Shown one piece after another: positions 47,986 through 57,013 of a stretch of 59,308 nucleotides of DNA; positions within the stretch are counted from its first letter, which is position 1, and each line of letters opens with the position of its first letter. Origin of the DNA: JBAYJT01 sp041664965 (GTDB taxonomy: Bacteria > Pseudomonadota > Gammaproteobacteria > UBA9339); the NCBI GenBank assembly GCA_041664965.1, contig JBAYJT010000003.1, positions 1-59,308 of the forward strand. Reading direction: 5' to 3'. A model generated the notes under the pieces. It saw nothing but the letters and a program-made list of their open reading frames with translations, was not told the DNA's origin and ran no database searches. The position numbers and the translations under genes were made by a program.

Positions 47986-50820
47986 ATGCAACAAATCCGC
48001 ATTCGCGGTGCCAGGACGCACAATTTAAAAAACATTGATCTTGATTTACCGCGCGATAAATTAATAGTGATCACTGGTCTTTCTGGTTCCGGGAAATCTT
48101 CTTTGGCGTTTAATACGCTTTATGCTGAAGGGCAAAGAAGATATGTCGAATCTTTGTCGGCTTATGCTCGGCAATTTTTATCGATGATGGAAAAGCCAGA
48201 TGTAGACTTGATCGAAGGTTTATCGCCAGCTATTTCTATCGAACAAAAAACCACTTCGCATAATCCGCGTTCAACTGTTGGTACCGTTACAGAAATTTAT
48301 GATTATCTGCGCCTACTTTTTGCGCGCGTTGGTCAGCCGCGCTGTCCTAAACATGGTATTACTTTAGAAGCGCAAACCGTAACGCAAATGGTGGATAGTG
48401 TTTTATCTTTGCCAGAAGAAACCAAAATTATGCTTTTTGCGCCAGTTGTGAGAGATCGCAAAGGTGAACATCAAGAACTTCTGCAAGATTTATTGCGACA
48501 GGGCTTTGTGAGAGCCAGAATCGACGGGAAAGTTATAGAGCTCAGTGAAGTTCCTAAATTAGAATTACACAAAAAACACAGTATAGATGTTGTTATCGAC
48601 AGACTTAAAGTGCGCCAAGATGCCAAGCAGCGTCTTGCTGATTCTTTTGAGACAGCTTTACGAGTAGCTAATGGTTTAGCTGGCGTGGCGATTTTGGACG
48701 GTGAGGAAAAAAAGAGAGAAGATACGGTTTTCTCAGCCAAATTTGCCTGCCCAGAGTGTGGCTATAGTTTAACGGCGCTAGAACCGCGGCTTTTTTCTTT
48801 CAATAATCCAGCTGGCGCGTGTCCAGATTGCGACGGCGTTGGTACAACGCAGCTTTTTGATGAAAACAAAATAGTTTGTAATCCGACTTTAAGTCTTACA
48901 GAAGGAGCTATTCGTGGTTGGGATAAAAATAATCCGTATTTTTTCTCACTTTTAACTTCGCTCGCAGCGCACTATGATTTTGATTTAGAAGTTCCGTTTG
49001 CAGAGTTGCCGCAAAAAGTTCGTGATGTGATTTTACATGGTAGCGGCGATGAGGTGATAAGCTTTAGTTATGTGTTTGGTCATAATAGAAGACACGTTAG
49101 AAGGCGCCATACTTTTGAGGGTGTGATTCCCAATATGCTTAGGCGCTATCGCGACACCGAATCGCAAGCTGTGCGTGAATCTTTAGCCAAATTTTTAAGC
49201 ACCAGCCCTTGTCCGACATGTCAGGGAGCGAGGCTTAACGACATGGCGCGCAATGTTTTTGTCGGCGAGAAAAATCTTCCAGAAATTACAGCGCTGCCTA
49301 TTTCACAAGCTTTACAGTTTTGCCAAAATCTTAAAATTCCTGGCTCGCGAGGCGAGATTGCTGAGAAAATTTTGAAAGAAGTCTCTGATCGCCTCAATTT
49401 TTTAATCAATGTAGGTTTGGATTACTTAAGTTTAAATCGCAGTGCCGAGACGCTTTCTGGTGGAGAGGCGCAGCGCATTCGTTTGGCCAGCCAGATAGGC
49501 TCTGGTCTTGTTGGTGTTATGTATATTTTGGATGAACCAACAGTAGGTCTACACCAGAGGGATAATGAGCGTCTCTTAGGAACGCTGAAACATCTGCGCG
49601 AATTGGGAAATACTGTCATAGTTGTTGAACATGACGAAGATACCATTATGACGGCGGATGAAGTTGTAGATATTGGTCCTGGTGCCGGCGTGCATGGGGG
49701 TAGGGTGGTTTTTCATGGTAAGCCCGCGGACTTGCTAAAAAGTCCTGATTCGTTAACTGGGCAATATTTAACTGGTAAGGAAAAAATATCTTTCTCAAAG
49801 CAGCGCACTTCTTACAATGCTAAACAAATTATTTCTTTGCGCGGTGCTACGCAAAATAATTTAAAAAATATCGATGTCGATATTCCGCTTGGCTTATTTA
49901 CTTGTATTACAGGGGTTTCTGGTTCTGGAAAGTCGAGTTTAATTAACGATATTTTATATCCTTTTGCGGCTCGTCATCTAAATGGGGCAGCGTTTGTTGA
50001 GCCAAAAACAGTACGGGAGGTGAAAGGATTAGATTTGCTCGATAAAGTAGTCGATATTGATCAAAGTCCAATTGGGCGCACCCCCCGTTCTAATCCCGCA
50101 ACTTATACCGGGCTTTTTACGGGAATTCGCGATTTATTTGCCGCCACGCCAGAGGCGAGGGCTAGAGGCTACAAAATCGGTCGTTTTAGTTTTAATGTTA
50201 GGGGCGGTAGATGCGAAGCTTGTCAGGGAGATGGTTTGATCAAAGTTGAAATGCATTTCTTGCCTGACGTTTATGTGACTTGCGATGCATGCCAAGGTCA
50301 GCGTTATAATCGCGAAACTTTGGAGGTGCGCTACAAAGGTAAAAATATTCACGAAGTTTTGTCGATGACAGTGGAAGAAGCCTTAGATTTTTTCTCAGCC
50401 GTACCTTCTTTAGCGCATAAACTAGAAGTTTTGGAAGAAGTTGGCCTGTCTTACATTCGTTTGGGCCAAAGCGCTACCACGCTTTCTGGTGGGGAAGCTC
50501 AGCGTATCAAGCTGGCGCGCGAACTATCGCGTACAGATACTGGTCAAACTTTATATTTATTAGACGAACCCACAACTGGTTTGCATTTCCACGATATTAA
50601 ACAACTTTTAGGCGTGTTACATCAACTTAGGAGTCGCGGTAATACTATCGTTGTTATTGAGCATAATTTGGATGTAATAAAAACTGCTGATTGGATTATT
50701 GATTTAGGTCCCGAAGGCGGCGACCGCGGTGGGCAAGTTGTAGCCTTTGGTCCGCCCGAACAAATTGTTAAATGCAAGAAGTCTTATACCGGGAAGTTTT
50801 TGAGGGGAAAATTGCGTTAA
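47986..50820 (+). CDS. uvrA: excinuclease ABC subunit A
   Basis: UvrA is the damage sensor of nucleotide excision repair. The 944-aa protein has two ABC ATPase modules with Walker A motifs (GLSGSGKSSLAFNTLYAEGQ near residue 31 and GVSGSGKSSLINDILYPF near 644). Signatures ETLSGGEAQRIRLASQIGSG and TTLSGGEAQRIKLARELSR are both present, and zinc-binding cysteines occur in CPECGYS, CPDCDGVG, CEACQGDG and CDACQGQ. It is full length. Its stop overlaps the convergent CopG gene by 4 bp. Confidence 0.98.
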   Translation: MQQIRIRGARTHNLKNIDLDLPRDKLIVITGLSGSGKSSLAFNTLYAEGQRRYVESLSAYARQFLSMMEKPDVDLIEGLSPAISIEQKTTSHNPRSTVGTVTEIYDYLRLLFARVGQPRCPKHGITLEAQTVTQMVDSVLSLPEETKIMLFAPVVRDRKGEHQELLQDLLRQGFVRARIDGKVIELSEVPKLELHKKHSIDVVIDRLKVRQDAKQRLADSFETALRVANGLAGVAILDGEEKKREDTVFSAKFACPECGYSLTALEPRLFSFNNPAGACPDCDGVGTTQLFDENKIVCNPTLSLTEGAIRGWDKNNPYFFSLLTSLAAHYDFDLEVPFAELPQKVRDVILHGSGDEVISFSYVFGHNRRHVRRRHTFEGVIPNMLRRYRDTESQAVRESLAKFLSTSPCPTCQGARLNDMARNVFVGEKNLPEITALPISQALQFCQNLKIPGSRGEIAEKILKEVSDRLNFLINVGLDYLSLNRSAETLSGGEAQRIRLASQIGSGLVGVMYILDEPTVGLHQRDNERLLGTLKHLRELGNTVIVVEHDEDTIMTADEVVDIGPGAGVHGGRVVFHGKPADLLKSPDSLTGQYLTGKEKISFSKQRTSYNAKQIISLRGATQNNLKNIDVDIPLGLFTCITGVSGSGKSSLINDILYPFAARHLNGAAFVEPKTVREVKGLDLLDKVVDIDQSPIGRTPRSNPATYTGLFTGIRDLFAATPEARARGYKIGRFSFNVRGGRCEACQGDGLIKVEMHFLPDVYVTCDACQGQRYNRETLEVRYKGKNIHEVLSMTVEEALDFFSAVPSLAHKLEVLEEVGLSYIRLGQSATTLSGGEAQRIKLARELSRTDTGQTLYLLDEPTTGLHFHDIKQLLGVLHQLRSRGNTIVVIEHNLDVIKTADWIIDLGPEGGDRGGQVVAFGPPEQIVKCKKSYTGKFLRGKLR

Positions 50821-50981
50821 TGTTTTTCGGGCAAATGTTTTAGAGTAATTTTATCTGAGTGCTTTAAGTTGGAAAAGCTAGCTAAAGTGGCTTTATTCCA
50901 ATCGATGTAGTTTGTTGAATCTGCTTTTGCCCAAAAATCAGCTTCCTTGTTCTCTGTTTTAAATGTTGGTATTTTTTTCAT
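50817..50981 (-). CDS. shortened CopG-family antitoxin
   Basis: A 54-codon gene begins KKIPTFKTENKEADFWAKAD, then STNYIDWNKATLASFSNLK, the strongly conserved start of CopG antitoxins paired with BrnT/RelE-like toxins. In homologues the ribbon-helix-helix and about 30 residues follow after LRLPE; here the frame stops at HLPEKH, four bases inside uvrA. AGAGGA precedes the ATG. No toxin gene is adjacent. It is an orphan, probably non-functional antitoxin remnant. Confidence 0.8.
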   Translation of the reverse strand: MKKIPTFKTENKEADFWAKADSTNYIDWNKATLASFSNLKHSDKITLKHLPEKH

Positions 50982-51359
50982 AAATCTTTTCCTCTTGAAA
51001 GGATTGTAAATGAAAGAAATGTGTAGCTCAATAAATCATAATCTATAAAATCTTATCTTAAAGTGACATTTAGAAGCCCTGAAAGGGCGATTTAGAATAG
51101 CCCAGGGTAAATGAGTGACTTCGTCACGAATGTCGCCCTGGGTAAATAAACCACCACAAAACCTGAGCCCCAAAGGGGCGTAATAGGAAAATGATCACAT
51201 AATTAGGTTTTTGTGTAGGAGGAAGAACCACGAGTGTTTTGGTTTTCTTATCACCAAAATGACATTTGTCGATTTGGTGATAGAATTTTTATGTGCTTTT
51301 CCTATCACTAAAATGACTTTTTGCTTTTTGGTGATAAGTTGGAGTGAGAAAACGACAGC
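50982..51359. repeat. hairpin-rich spacer
   Basis: No gene in 378 bp. At 51075-51180 four hairpins follow one another: GCCCT-GAA-AGGGC, CCCAGGG/CCCTGGG (51101 and 51136) enclosing GTGAC-TTC-GTCAC, and GCCCC-AAA-GGGGC. At 51249-51336 there are two diverged copies of a second hairpin (TATCACCAAA/TTTGGTGATA and TATCACTAAAA/TTTTTGGTGATA). Both look like imported repeat units. Confidence 0.75.
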
Positions 51360-52592
51360 CTACGCCGCATGAAAGCCTAAAGCTGTAATTGGATCCATTT
51401 TAGCGGCGCGTTTGGCGGGTAAATAACCGGCAATTAGTCCTAGAGCTATCAAAATAAAAATAGTCACAAATGCAGATGGGGTAGATAAAGTTGGTACGCC
51501 TATCCATTCGGGAAGGGGAATGTGTTGAAGTGTAGTGATTATCGAGGCAGATAGGAGAAAGCCAAGAAATCCGCCTATAGAAGTTATGGCCAACGCTTCC
51601 AGCATAATTTGTGAGAAAATATTCGCATCCGTAGCTCCGAGCGACATTCTAAGTCCAATCTCTTTTGTTCTTTCCGTGACAATTAAAAACATAATATTTG
51701 TGACGCCTAAGCAGCCTACGCCCAGGGTTAGTGTCCCGCAGGCGAGTAAAAACAGCTTAATTCCAATAAAAAAATAAGTAAAAAATTGAAATATTTTGGC
51801 AGAGCTAAAAATTTTCAGCGCCTTTTTATCTTGAGGAGAAAAGTGATATTGATAAGCAAAGTAATTTCTTAGGTTTTGCTCTACAGTATCTGGATCGAGT
51901 TTTGAATCGGGAAGTACGGCAATAAAATTGGCATTTTTTTGATCGTAAAGACTCATAAAAGAAACATAAGTTATGATAGCGCTGTTATCATAGTGGCTGT
52001 ATGTGGCTTTGGCTGGTGGTTCTAAGGTACCGACGATCTTAAAAGGAGCGCTATTGATGGTAATAGTTTTGCCAATAGCGTTTTGATCTTTAAAAAACTC
52101 CCTTTTTAATTTATCGCCTATAATGGCTACTCTTTCATTGTTTTCGATATCAAATGGTGTAAGAAAGCGGCTTCCTTCAGTGAGTTCTAATTTACGAATT
52201 TTGCTAAAATCTAGACTAACACCAAAAACATTTTTTTTAGCTTCGCGAGTTCCTGCTCCAAGTTTGGTATTAGCAGTTAAAATAGGTGTTGCAGCTATTA
52301 GTGATGGTATAGATTGTTTTATATTTATAATATCGCTGACTTGAATTTTAATGGGCTGTCTTTTGGGAAAACCTTGATAAGCTATGCTAGTTCTAGTAGG
52401 AATGATAAAAAAAGCGCCGTCGGCAATACTAAGCATATTTTTTTTACTAGCTACTTGAAAGCCATCGCCTAAAGCCAAAAGCAAAATTACCGTCAAAGTT
52501 CCCCAAGTAATGCAAAACAGCGCTAAGATAGAGCGCAGCTTATGCAGCCAAAGTTCACGAAAAATTTGTTGGCAGAGGGGGATGATATACAT
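51360..52592 (-). CDS. MacB-like ABC transporter permease (no ATPase domain)
   Basis: The 410-aa protein has one N-terminal membrane helix (SILALFCITWGTLTVILLLA), a periplasmic domain (MacB_PCD type) and three C-terminal helices with the FtsX/MacB signature (GCLGVTNIMFLIVTERTKEI, then GLRMSLGATDANI and KRAAKMDPITAL). MacB normally carries its ATPase at the N-terminus; none is present here or next door. ATG 52592 is used because upstream residues belong to the overlapping glycosyltransferase. Together with the HlyD gene it should form an export system needing an ATPase from elsewhere. Confidence 0.88.
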   Translation of the reverse strand: MYIIPLCQQIFRELWLHKLRSILALFCITWGTLTVILLLALGDGFQVASKKNMLSIADGAFFIIPTRTSIAYQGFPKRQPIKIQVSDIINIKQSIPSLIAATPILTANTKLGAGTREAKKNVFGVSLDFSKIRKLELTEGSRFLTPFDIENNERVAIIGDKLKREFFKDQNAIGKTITINSAPFKIVGTLEPPAKATYSHYDNSAIITYVSFMSLYDQKNANFIAVLPDSKLDPDTVEQNLRNYFAYQYHFSPQDKKALKIFSSAKIFQFFTYFFIGIKLFLLACGTLTLGVGCLGVTNIMFLIVTERTKEIGLRMSLGATDANIFSQIMLEALAITSIGGFLGFLLSASIITTLQHIPLPEWIGVPTLSTPSAFVTIFILIALGLIAGYLPAKRAAKMDPITALGFHAA

Positions 52593-52599
52593 AAAACAA

Positions 52600-53475
52600 C
52601 TACCAATACTTCGAGAAATATTGAAAAATCTCATCCATATTTTTGTAACCCTTGTTTTCATTGGTAAATAAGCAGCGTGTAGTCCTAGTTTGGCGGGATG
52701 AGGCTGGTATTGATCTTTGGCCAAAGAGAGGTATAACGTAACGTTTAATTCCGCGTTTTGCCAAACTTCCGCTAACCCAAACATCGTCTTCAAAGTAGGC
52801 TGCTTTGGGGGCGATAGAGTAATCGTAAAAAGATTCATCGAAAAAACTTGGTCTAACAATATAACCAGCATAACCAAATAAAATTGTGGATTTAGTTAAG
52901 TCTTTGCAAATGCTAGCTGAGATTCTGTGGGTATCTTTGGAATCAGAATTTACAGTTAACATTTGAGATGGATTCTGATTGGGTGGAATGAGGCACCCAG
53001 CCATACCTAAGGCTGATTCTGGGTATAGATTAGACCAATGGTTTAAGCGTTCAATATGCCTTCTTGGGTATACCTGATCATCATCGACGATCACTATTTT
53101 AGTATCAGGGGGTAAATCATGCATTTGTAGTGTTGGGATTAATTTTGTTGCTGGCCCAAAATCTTTTTCTGATCTGATTATTTTTAAAAAATCACTTTGT
53201 AGTAAGTGTGGCGGAATAGTGTATGGCTCTTGATCGCGATAAAGTTTTGGTAAACAAAGGTGAATATAGTCTACTCTTTTGCTTTGTGACAGTAGGCTTT
53301 TTAGCATCACATCTAGGTATTGGATTCTTTCCGGAGTTGTAGTGAAGCTGATTATTACTTTTTCTTTGGAGTCTAGACGTGGGAGTGTAGCGTAACGTTT
53401 TGCATAGTAGTTGAGAGGTAAGAAATGTAGTAGATTATAATGTAAGCGATAGAGAAGATGATCAACGTTATTCAT
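52600..53475 (-). CDS. family A glycosyltransferase-like protein
   Basis: The 291-aa protein has a GT-A fold pattern: KVIISFTTTPERIQYLDVML, DFGPATKLIPTL, and the metal-binding IVIVDDDQVYP (DxD), later AYFEDDVWVSGSLAKRGI. These features match bacterial and algal glycosyltransferases that use nucleotide sugars; the acceptor is unknown. ATG 53475 overlaps the hlyD-like stop by 8 bp and its own stop is 7 bp before the permease, so it is coupled within the transporter operon. This suggests that the exported product is glycosylated, or a later insertion into the operon. Confidence 0.83.
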   Translation of the reverse strand: MNNVDHLLYRLHYNLLHFLPLNYYAKRYATLPRLDSKEKVIISFTTTPERIQYLDVMLKSLLSQSKRVDYIHLCLPKLYRDQEPYTIPPHLLQSDFLKIIRSEKDFGPATKLIPTLQMHDLPPDTKIVIVDDDQVYPRRHIERLNHWSNLYPESALGMAGCLIPPNQNPSQMLTVNSDSKDTHRISASICKDLTKSTILFGYAGYIVRPSFFDESFYDYSIAPKAAYFEDDVWVSGSLAKRGIKRYVIPLFGQRSIPASSRQTRTTRCLFTNENKGYKNMDEIFQYFSKYW

Positions 53476-54616
53476 TGTCCTTCGCTTCCGGTATATCCAA
53501 AACTTGATCGCCTGCTTTGAGTCCTTCTTTGATTTCAACGTTCATGCCGTCGGACATGCCGATTTTTACTGGTTGTTCGAGAGGTTTTTCTTCGCCGTCT
53601 TTAGGTGTCATGAATACGAAAGGTTTTTCATCTTTGTAATGAATTAGCCGTGCCGGCAGAATTAAAACATTTTTGGCAGTTTGAATTTTTATTTTAGCAA
53701 TTGCTGAATAGCCAGAACGAATTACTGTGCCAGGCGGCCACTTTAAATCGGTAATTTCAACTTGAAAGCCAACGTTGAAGGGAGAATTGGTTGTGCTGGT
53801 GCTGCTACTGATATTTTTGGAGCTGTTTTCTTTGTCAGATTGTAGGGCTATTTTACTTAAAGTTCCAACTATAGGCGTGTCAGGCATAGAGCCAATAGTG
53901 ATGTTGGTTGGCATGCCAGTCTTGATTTTGGCTGCATCCATTTCATCAACTGAGCCGCGGAACATAATGTCGTTCATGTCAGCTAGTGCAAAAAGCGCCG
54001 TAGATGCTTGGGCGGAACTTAAAGAAATTACTGCATCGCCAACATCGACCATTTTGGTGATAATGAAGCCATTAATTGGGCTTACAACTATATTGGCTAT
54101 GCTTTTATCACCTACTTTGGCCGAACCTTTATCAAGTAGGGATAGTTTTTGTTCCGCTAGCATTAGCTCTTCTTTAGCAAGGGAGTGGCTTCTTTGCGCG
54201 GCCACATAGTCAACATTGTTAGATGTAATAATATTAGCTTTAAGCGCATTGCGATAGCGTCTAAGATCATTAGCTGTTGTCTGTTCTTTTGCTCTCGATG
54301 AAATGACTGATTGATAAACTTCAGCATAATTTTCAGGTGATGGTGTTGGGTTAACCTTGAGCAGTACTTCGCCTTTTTTTACTAAATCGCCTTCATCGTG
54401 ATAAATTTCTGCAATAGTTCCATTAATTTGTGATTTAACTATCATGGAGTGACGTGGCTTGATATAGCCAATGGCTTCGGCTTGTTCGGTGATATCGCCC
54501 AGCTGAACAGTGACGAATTTAGGCGCTATTTTACTGGTGGATTTATGGTGCCAAGAGTAGAAAAAAATAACAGCTATGATGGCTAATATGGTGAATGTAA
54601 TTAACTTTTTCTTCAT
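53468..54616 (-). CDS. MacA/HlyD-family periplasmic adaptor
   Basis: The 382-aa protein has an N-terminal anchor (LITFTILAIIAVIFFYSW), a split lipoyl domain (SQINGTIAEIYHDEGDLVKK and VVSPINGFIITKMVDVGDAV), a coiled-coil hairpin between them (about 120-180), and beta-barrel and membrane-proximal domains. This is the adaptor of a tripartite MacAB-TolC-type exporter. ATG 54616 starts at the membrane anchor; the frame extends 35 codons upstream without homology. A Ser-rich insert (DKENSSKNISSSTSTTNS) lies in the beta-barrel region. Confidence 0.9.
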   Translation of the reverse strand: MKKKLITFTILAIIAVIFFYSWHHKSTSKIAPKFVTVQLGDITEQAEAIGYIKPRHSMIVKSQINGTIAEIYHDEGDLVKKGEVLLKVNPTPSPENYAEVYQSVISSRAKEQTTANDLRRYRNALKANIITSNNVDYVAAQRSHSLAKEELMLAEQKLSLLDKGSAKVGDKSIANIVVSPINGFIITKMVDVGDAVISLSSAQASTALFALADMNDIMFRGSVDEMDAAKIKTGMPTNITIGSMPDTPIVGTLSKIALQSDKENSSKNISSSTSTTNSPFNVGFQVEITDLKWPPGTVIRSGYSAIAKIKIQTAKNVLILPARLIHYKDEKPFVFMTPKDGEEKPLEQPVKIGMSDGMNVEIKEGLKAGDQVLDIPEAKDNE

Positions 54617-54781
54617 TAGGGTTACCTTGAGTATCGGAAGTCTGTAGAGTTTAACAAAAAACTGTCGTGGTAGGAAATTGAATCGTATTTTTGCGTTACT
54701 AAAAAAACACCAAAGAATCATGGCTTTTGTGGCTTTGTGCCGCTAAACTATTGGCTATTCCAATAAAAGAGCGAAATTTTT

Positions 54782-56521
54782 ATGCAAAATAAACTCAGAG
54801 AATTATTAACAAAAACCATTCACAACATACGTGCAGATTTTGTGGTGCCGCCGCTGGAAAGAACACGCGATAGTACGCATGGCGATTTTGCGAGCAATAT
54901 AGCACTTATTTTGGCTAAAGAACTGGGTAAAAAACCACGCGAAGTGGCGGATTTAATAGTCAAATCTCTGCCTTCTTTGCCAGAAATAGAAAAAATTGAG
55001 GTAGCTGGTCCTGGTTTTATCAATTTTTACTTAGCTCCAAAGACTAAAAACCAGACTGTAGCTGATATTTTAAATTTAGGCGAAAAATACGGGCATAGTA
55101 ATATAGCAAAAGGAAAAATCGCTTTAGTAGAATTTGTATCAGCTAATCCAACAGGGCCACTTCACGTCGGACATGGCAGGGGTGCTGCTTTTGGTGCTGT
55201 TGTTTCAGATCTTTTGGAAGTTATTGGTTACAAAGTTGAGAGAGAATACTACGTTAACGACGCTGGGCGGCAAATGCACATTTTGGCGACGAGTATTTGG
55301 CTCCGCTATTTGGAACTAAACGGCGAAGAAATAATTTTACCTAGCAATTGCTATAGAGGTGAATACGTAAGAGAAATAGCAAATCGGCTTAGAGTTGAAT
55401 ATGGGGCGCAGTTTCGACGTGATGTAAAAATGCTCTATCAAGATTTACCTATCGATGCGAAAGATGGTGGCGACGGCGATTTTTATATTGACGCTTTGAT
55501 CGCGCGCTCTAAAGATTTGTTAGGTAAAGATGACTATGAGATTATTTTTCAGCAAGGTTTGCAAGATATTTTGGCGGATATTCGAGAGGATTTGGAAGAA
55601 TTTGGTGTAAATTTTCAAACCTGGTTTTTGGAAAGTAGTTTATATAAAAGCGGGCAAGTTAAAGAAAGTATCGATAAGCTCCAAAAGGCTGGTTATGTTT
55701 ATGAAAAAGATGGTGCCTTGTGGTTTAGGGCTACCCAATTCGGTGATGAAAAAGATCGTGTAGTTATGCGCGAAAATGGCCAATACACTTATTTTGCTTC
55801 TGATATCGCTTATCATTTCAATAAGTATCAGCGTGGTTTTGATTTGATGTTGGATGTTTTAGGTGCGGACCATCATGGCTATGCGCCACGTATCCAGGCT
55901 TTTTTAAGAGCAGTAGGATTAGACGAAAAGAAGTTGCTGATTCCGCTAGTTCAATTCGCCATTTTATATCGCGGTAAAACTAAAGTGCAGATGTCGACTC
56001 GAAGTGGCGAATTTGTTACTTTACGCGATTTAAGAAAAGAAGTAGGCAATGATGCAGCGCGATTTTTTTATATCATGCGTAAAAACGATCAGCATTTAGA
56101 TTTTGATCTAGAGTTGGCTGTTTCGCAATCTAAAGATAACCCTGTTTATTATATTCAATATGCTCATGCCCGCATATCCAGTGTGTTTCGTCAGATGGAA
56201 GAGAAAAATTTAACTTGGGATAAAGCCTCTGGCCTTACTGAGTTACAACTCTTAAAGAATATACATGAGGAAGATTTGCTACGTTTCTTAGGGCGCTACG
56301 CTGAAACGCTGCAACAAGCGGCAGTGAGGCAAGAGCCACATGTTTTAGCACATTATCTTTTTGAGTTGGCAAATTACTTCCATGCTTATTATAATGCCGA
56401 GCAATTTCTGGTAGACGATATAAAGCTTCGAAATGCCAGATTGTGCTTGGTTACAGCTGTACAGCAGATATTGAAAAATGCTTTATATTTACTTGGCGTT
56501 TCTGTGCCGGAAGTTATGTAG
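54782..56521 (+). CDS. argS: arginyl-tRNA synthetase
   Basis: ArgS is a class I synthetase of 579 aa. It has the N-terminal Add-1 domain, the HIGH motif as HVGHGRG (near residue 126) in FVSANPTGPLHVGHGRG, and the KMSKS equivalent QMSTRSGEFVTLRDL. The C-terminal anticodon-binding helices include NPVYYIQYAHARISSVFRQM and end in LLGVSVPEVM. It is full length. The FtsN-like gene begins 2 bp after its stop, as in Pseudomonas and relatives, where argS, an SPOR-domain gene and hslVU follow one another. Confidence 0.97.
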   Translation: MQNKLRELLTKTIHNIRADFVVPPLERTRDSTHGDFASNIALILAKELGKKPREVADLIVKSLPSLPEIEKIEVAGPGFINFYLAPKTKNQTVADILNLGEKYGHSNIAKGKIALVEFVSANPTGPLHVGHGRGAAFGAVVSDLLEVIGYKVEREYYVNDAGRQMHILATSIWLRYLELNGEEIILPSNCYRGEYVREIANRLRVEYGAQFRRDVKMLYQDLPIDAKDGGDGDFYIDALIARSKDLLGKDDYEIIFQQGLQDILADIREDLEEFGVNFQTWFLESSLYKSGQVKESIDKLQKAGYVYEKDGALWFRATQFGDEKDRVVMRENGQYTYFASDIAYHFNKYQRGFDLMLDVLGADHHGYAPRIQAFLRAVGLDEKKLLIPLVQFAILYRGKTKVQMSTRSGEFVTLRDLRKEVGNDAARFFYIMRKNDQHLDFDLELAVSQSKDNPVYYIQYAHARISSVFRQMEEKNLTWDKASGLTELQLLKNIHEEDLLRFLGRYAETLQQAAVRQEPHVLAHYLFELANYFHAYYNAEQFLVDDIKLRNARLCLVTAVQQILKNALYLLGVSVPEVM

Positions 56522-56523
56522 TT

Positions 56524-56844
56524 ATGGTAAAGGATTACGCTCGTACAAACATCCATCATCGTAAACCACATCGAGGTTTTGCAGTTTTTATATCTTGTAA
56601 CTTATTGGTGCTACTGCTTTTGTTTACTTGGGGTGGTTATTATTTTATAGAACACCATAAATCTGGAAAAGTTAAAGTGACCTCGCGCGGAAAGCAGATT
56701 GAAGTGAAAAAAAGTGCGGATGTAAAAAAGAAAGAACATAAAAGTAAAAAAGTAGTAAAAGAAGAGTCGCAGTCGCAATATGATTTTTATACTTTGTTGC
56801 CGAAGTTGAAAGTTTCGTCGGGTATTAAGAAAAATTATGAATGA
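56524..56844 (+). CDS. FtsN-like / SPOR-protein N-terminus, truncated
   Basis: The 106-aa protein has a basic N-terminus (VKDYARTNIHHRKPHRGF), one membrane segment (VFISCNLLVLLLLFTWGGYY), a Lys-rich linker, and YDFYTLLPKLKV, the segment that in SPOR/FtsN-like proteins precedes the C-terminal SPOR domain. Position between argS and hslV supports that identity. The SPOR domain, which binds denuded glycan at the septum, is missing. The last residues (KKNYE) and the TGA come from an AT-rich repeat arm. FtsN function would depend on the short periplasmic part alone. Confidence 0.82.
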   Translation: MVKDYARTNIHHRKPHRGFAVFISCNLLVLLLLFTWGGYYFIEHHKSGKVKVTSRGKQIEVKKSADVKKKEHKSKKVVKEESQSQYDFYTLLPKLKVSSGIKKNYE

Positions 56845-56997
56845 TAAATTATGAATTATGAATTGGAAGGAAATTGGGAGTTGAACTTAGGAATATAACT
56901 CATTGATTTATAAAGAAAAACCATAGACATGTTTTTCGACTCAAATCCATCGTTCATCATTCATCATTCATAATTCATAATTGATAATGCATAATTT
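56829..56997. repeat. composite repeat copy M
   Basis: Arm ATTATGAATGATAAATTATG (about 56831-56862), reversed core at 56885-56937 (GGAATATAACTCATTGATTT, ATAAAGAAAAACCATAG, ACATGTTTTTCG), and opposing arm TTCATCATTCATCATTCATA (about 56947-56997). It fills the space between the FtsN-like gene and hslV. Confidence 0.85.
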
Positions 56998-57013
56998 TCC
57001 TAGGAGATTTATC

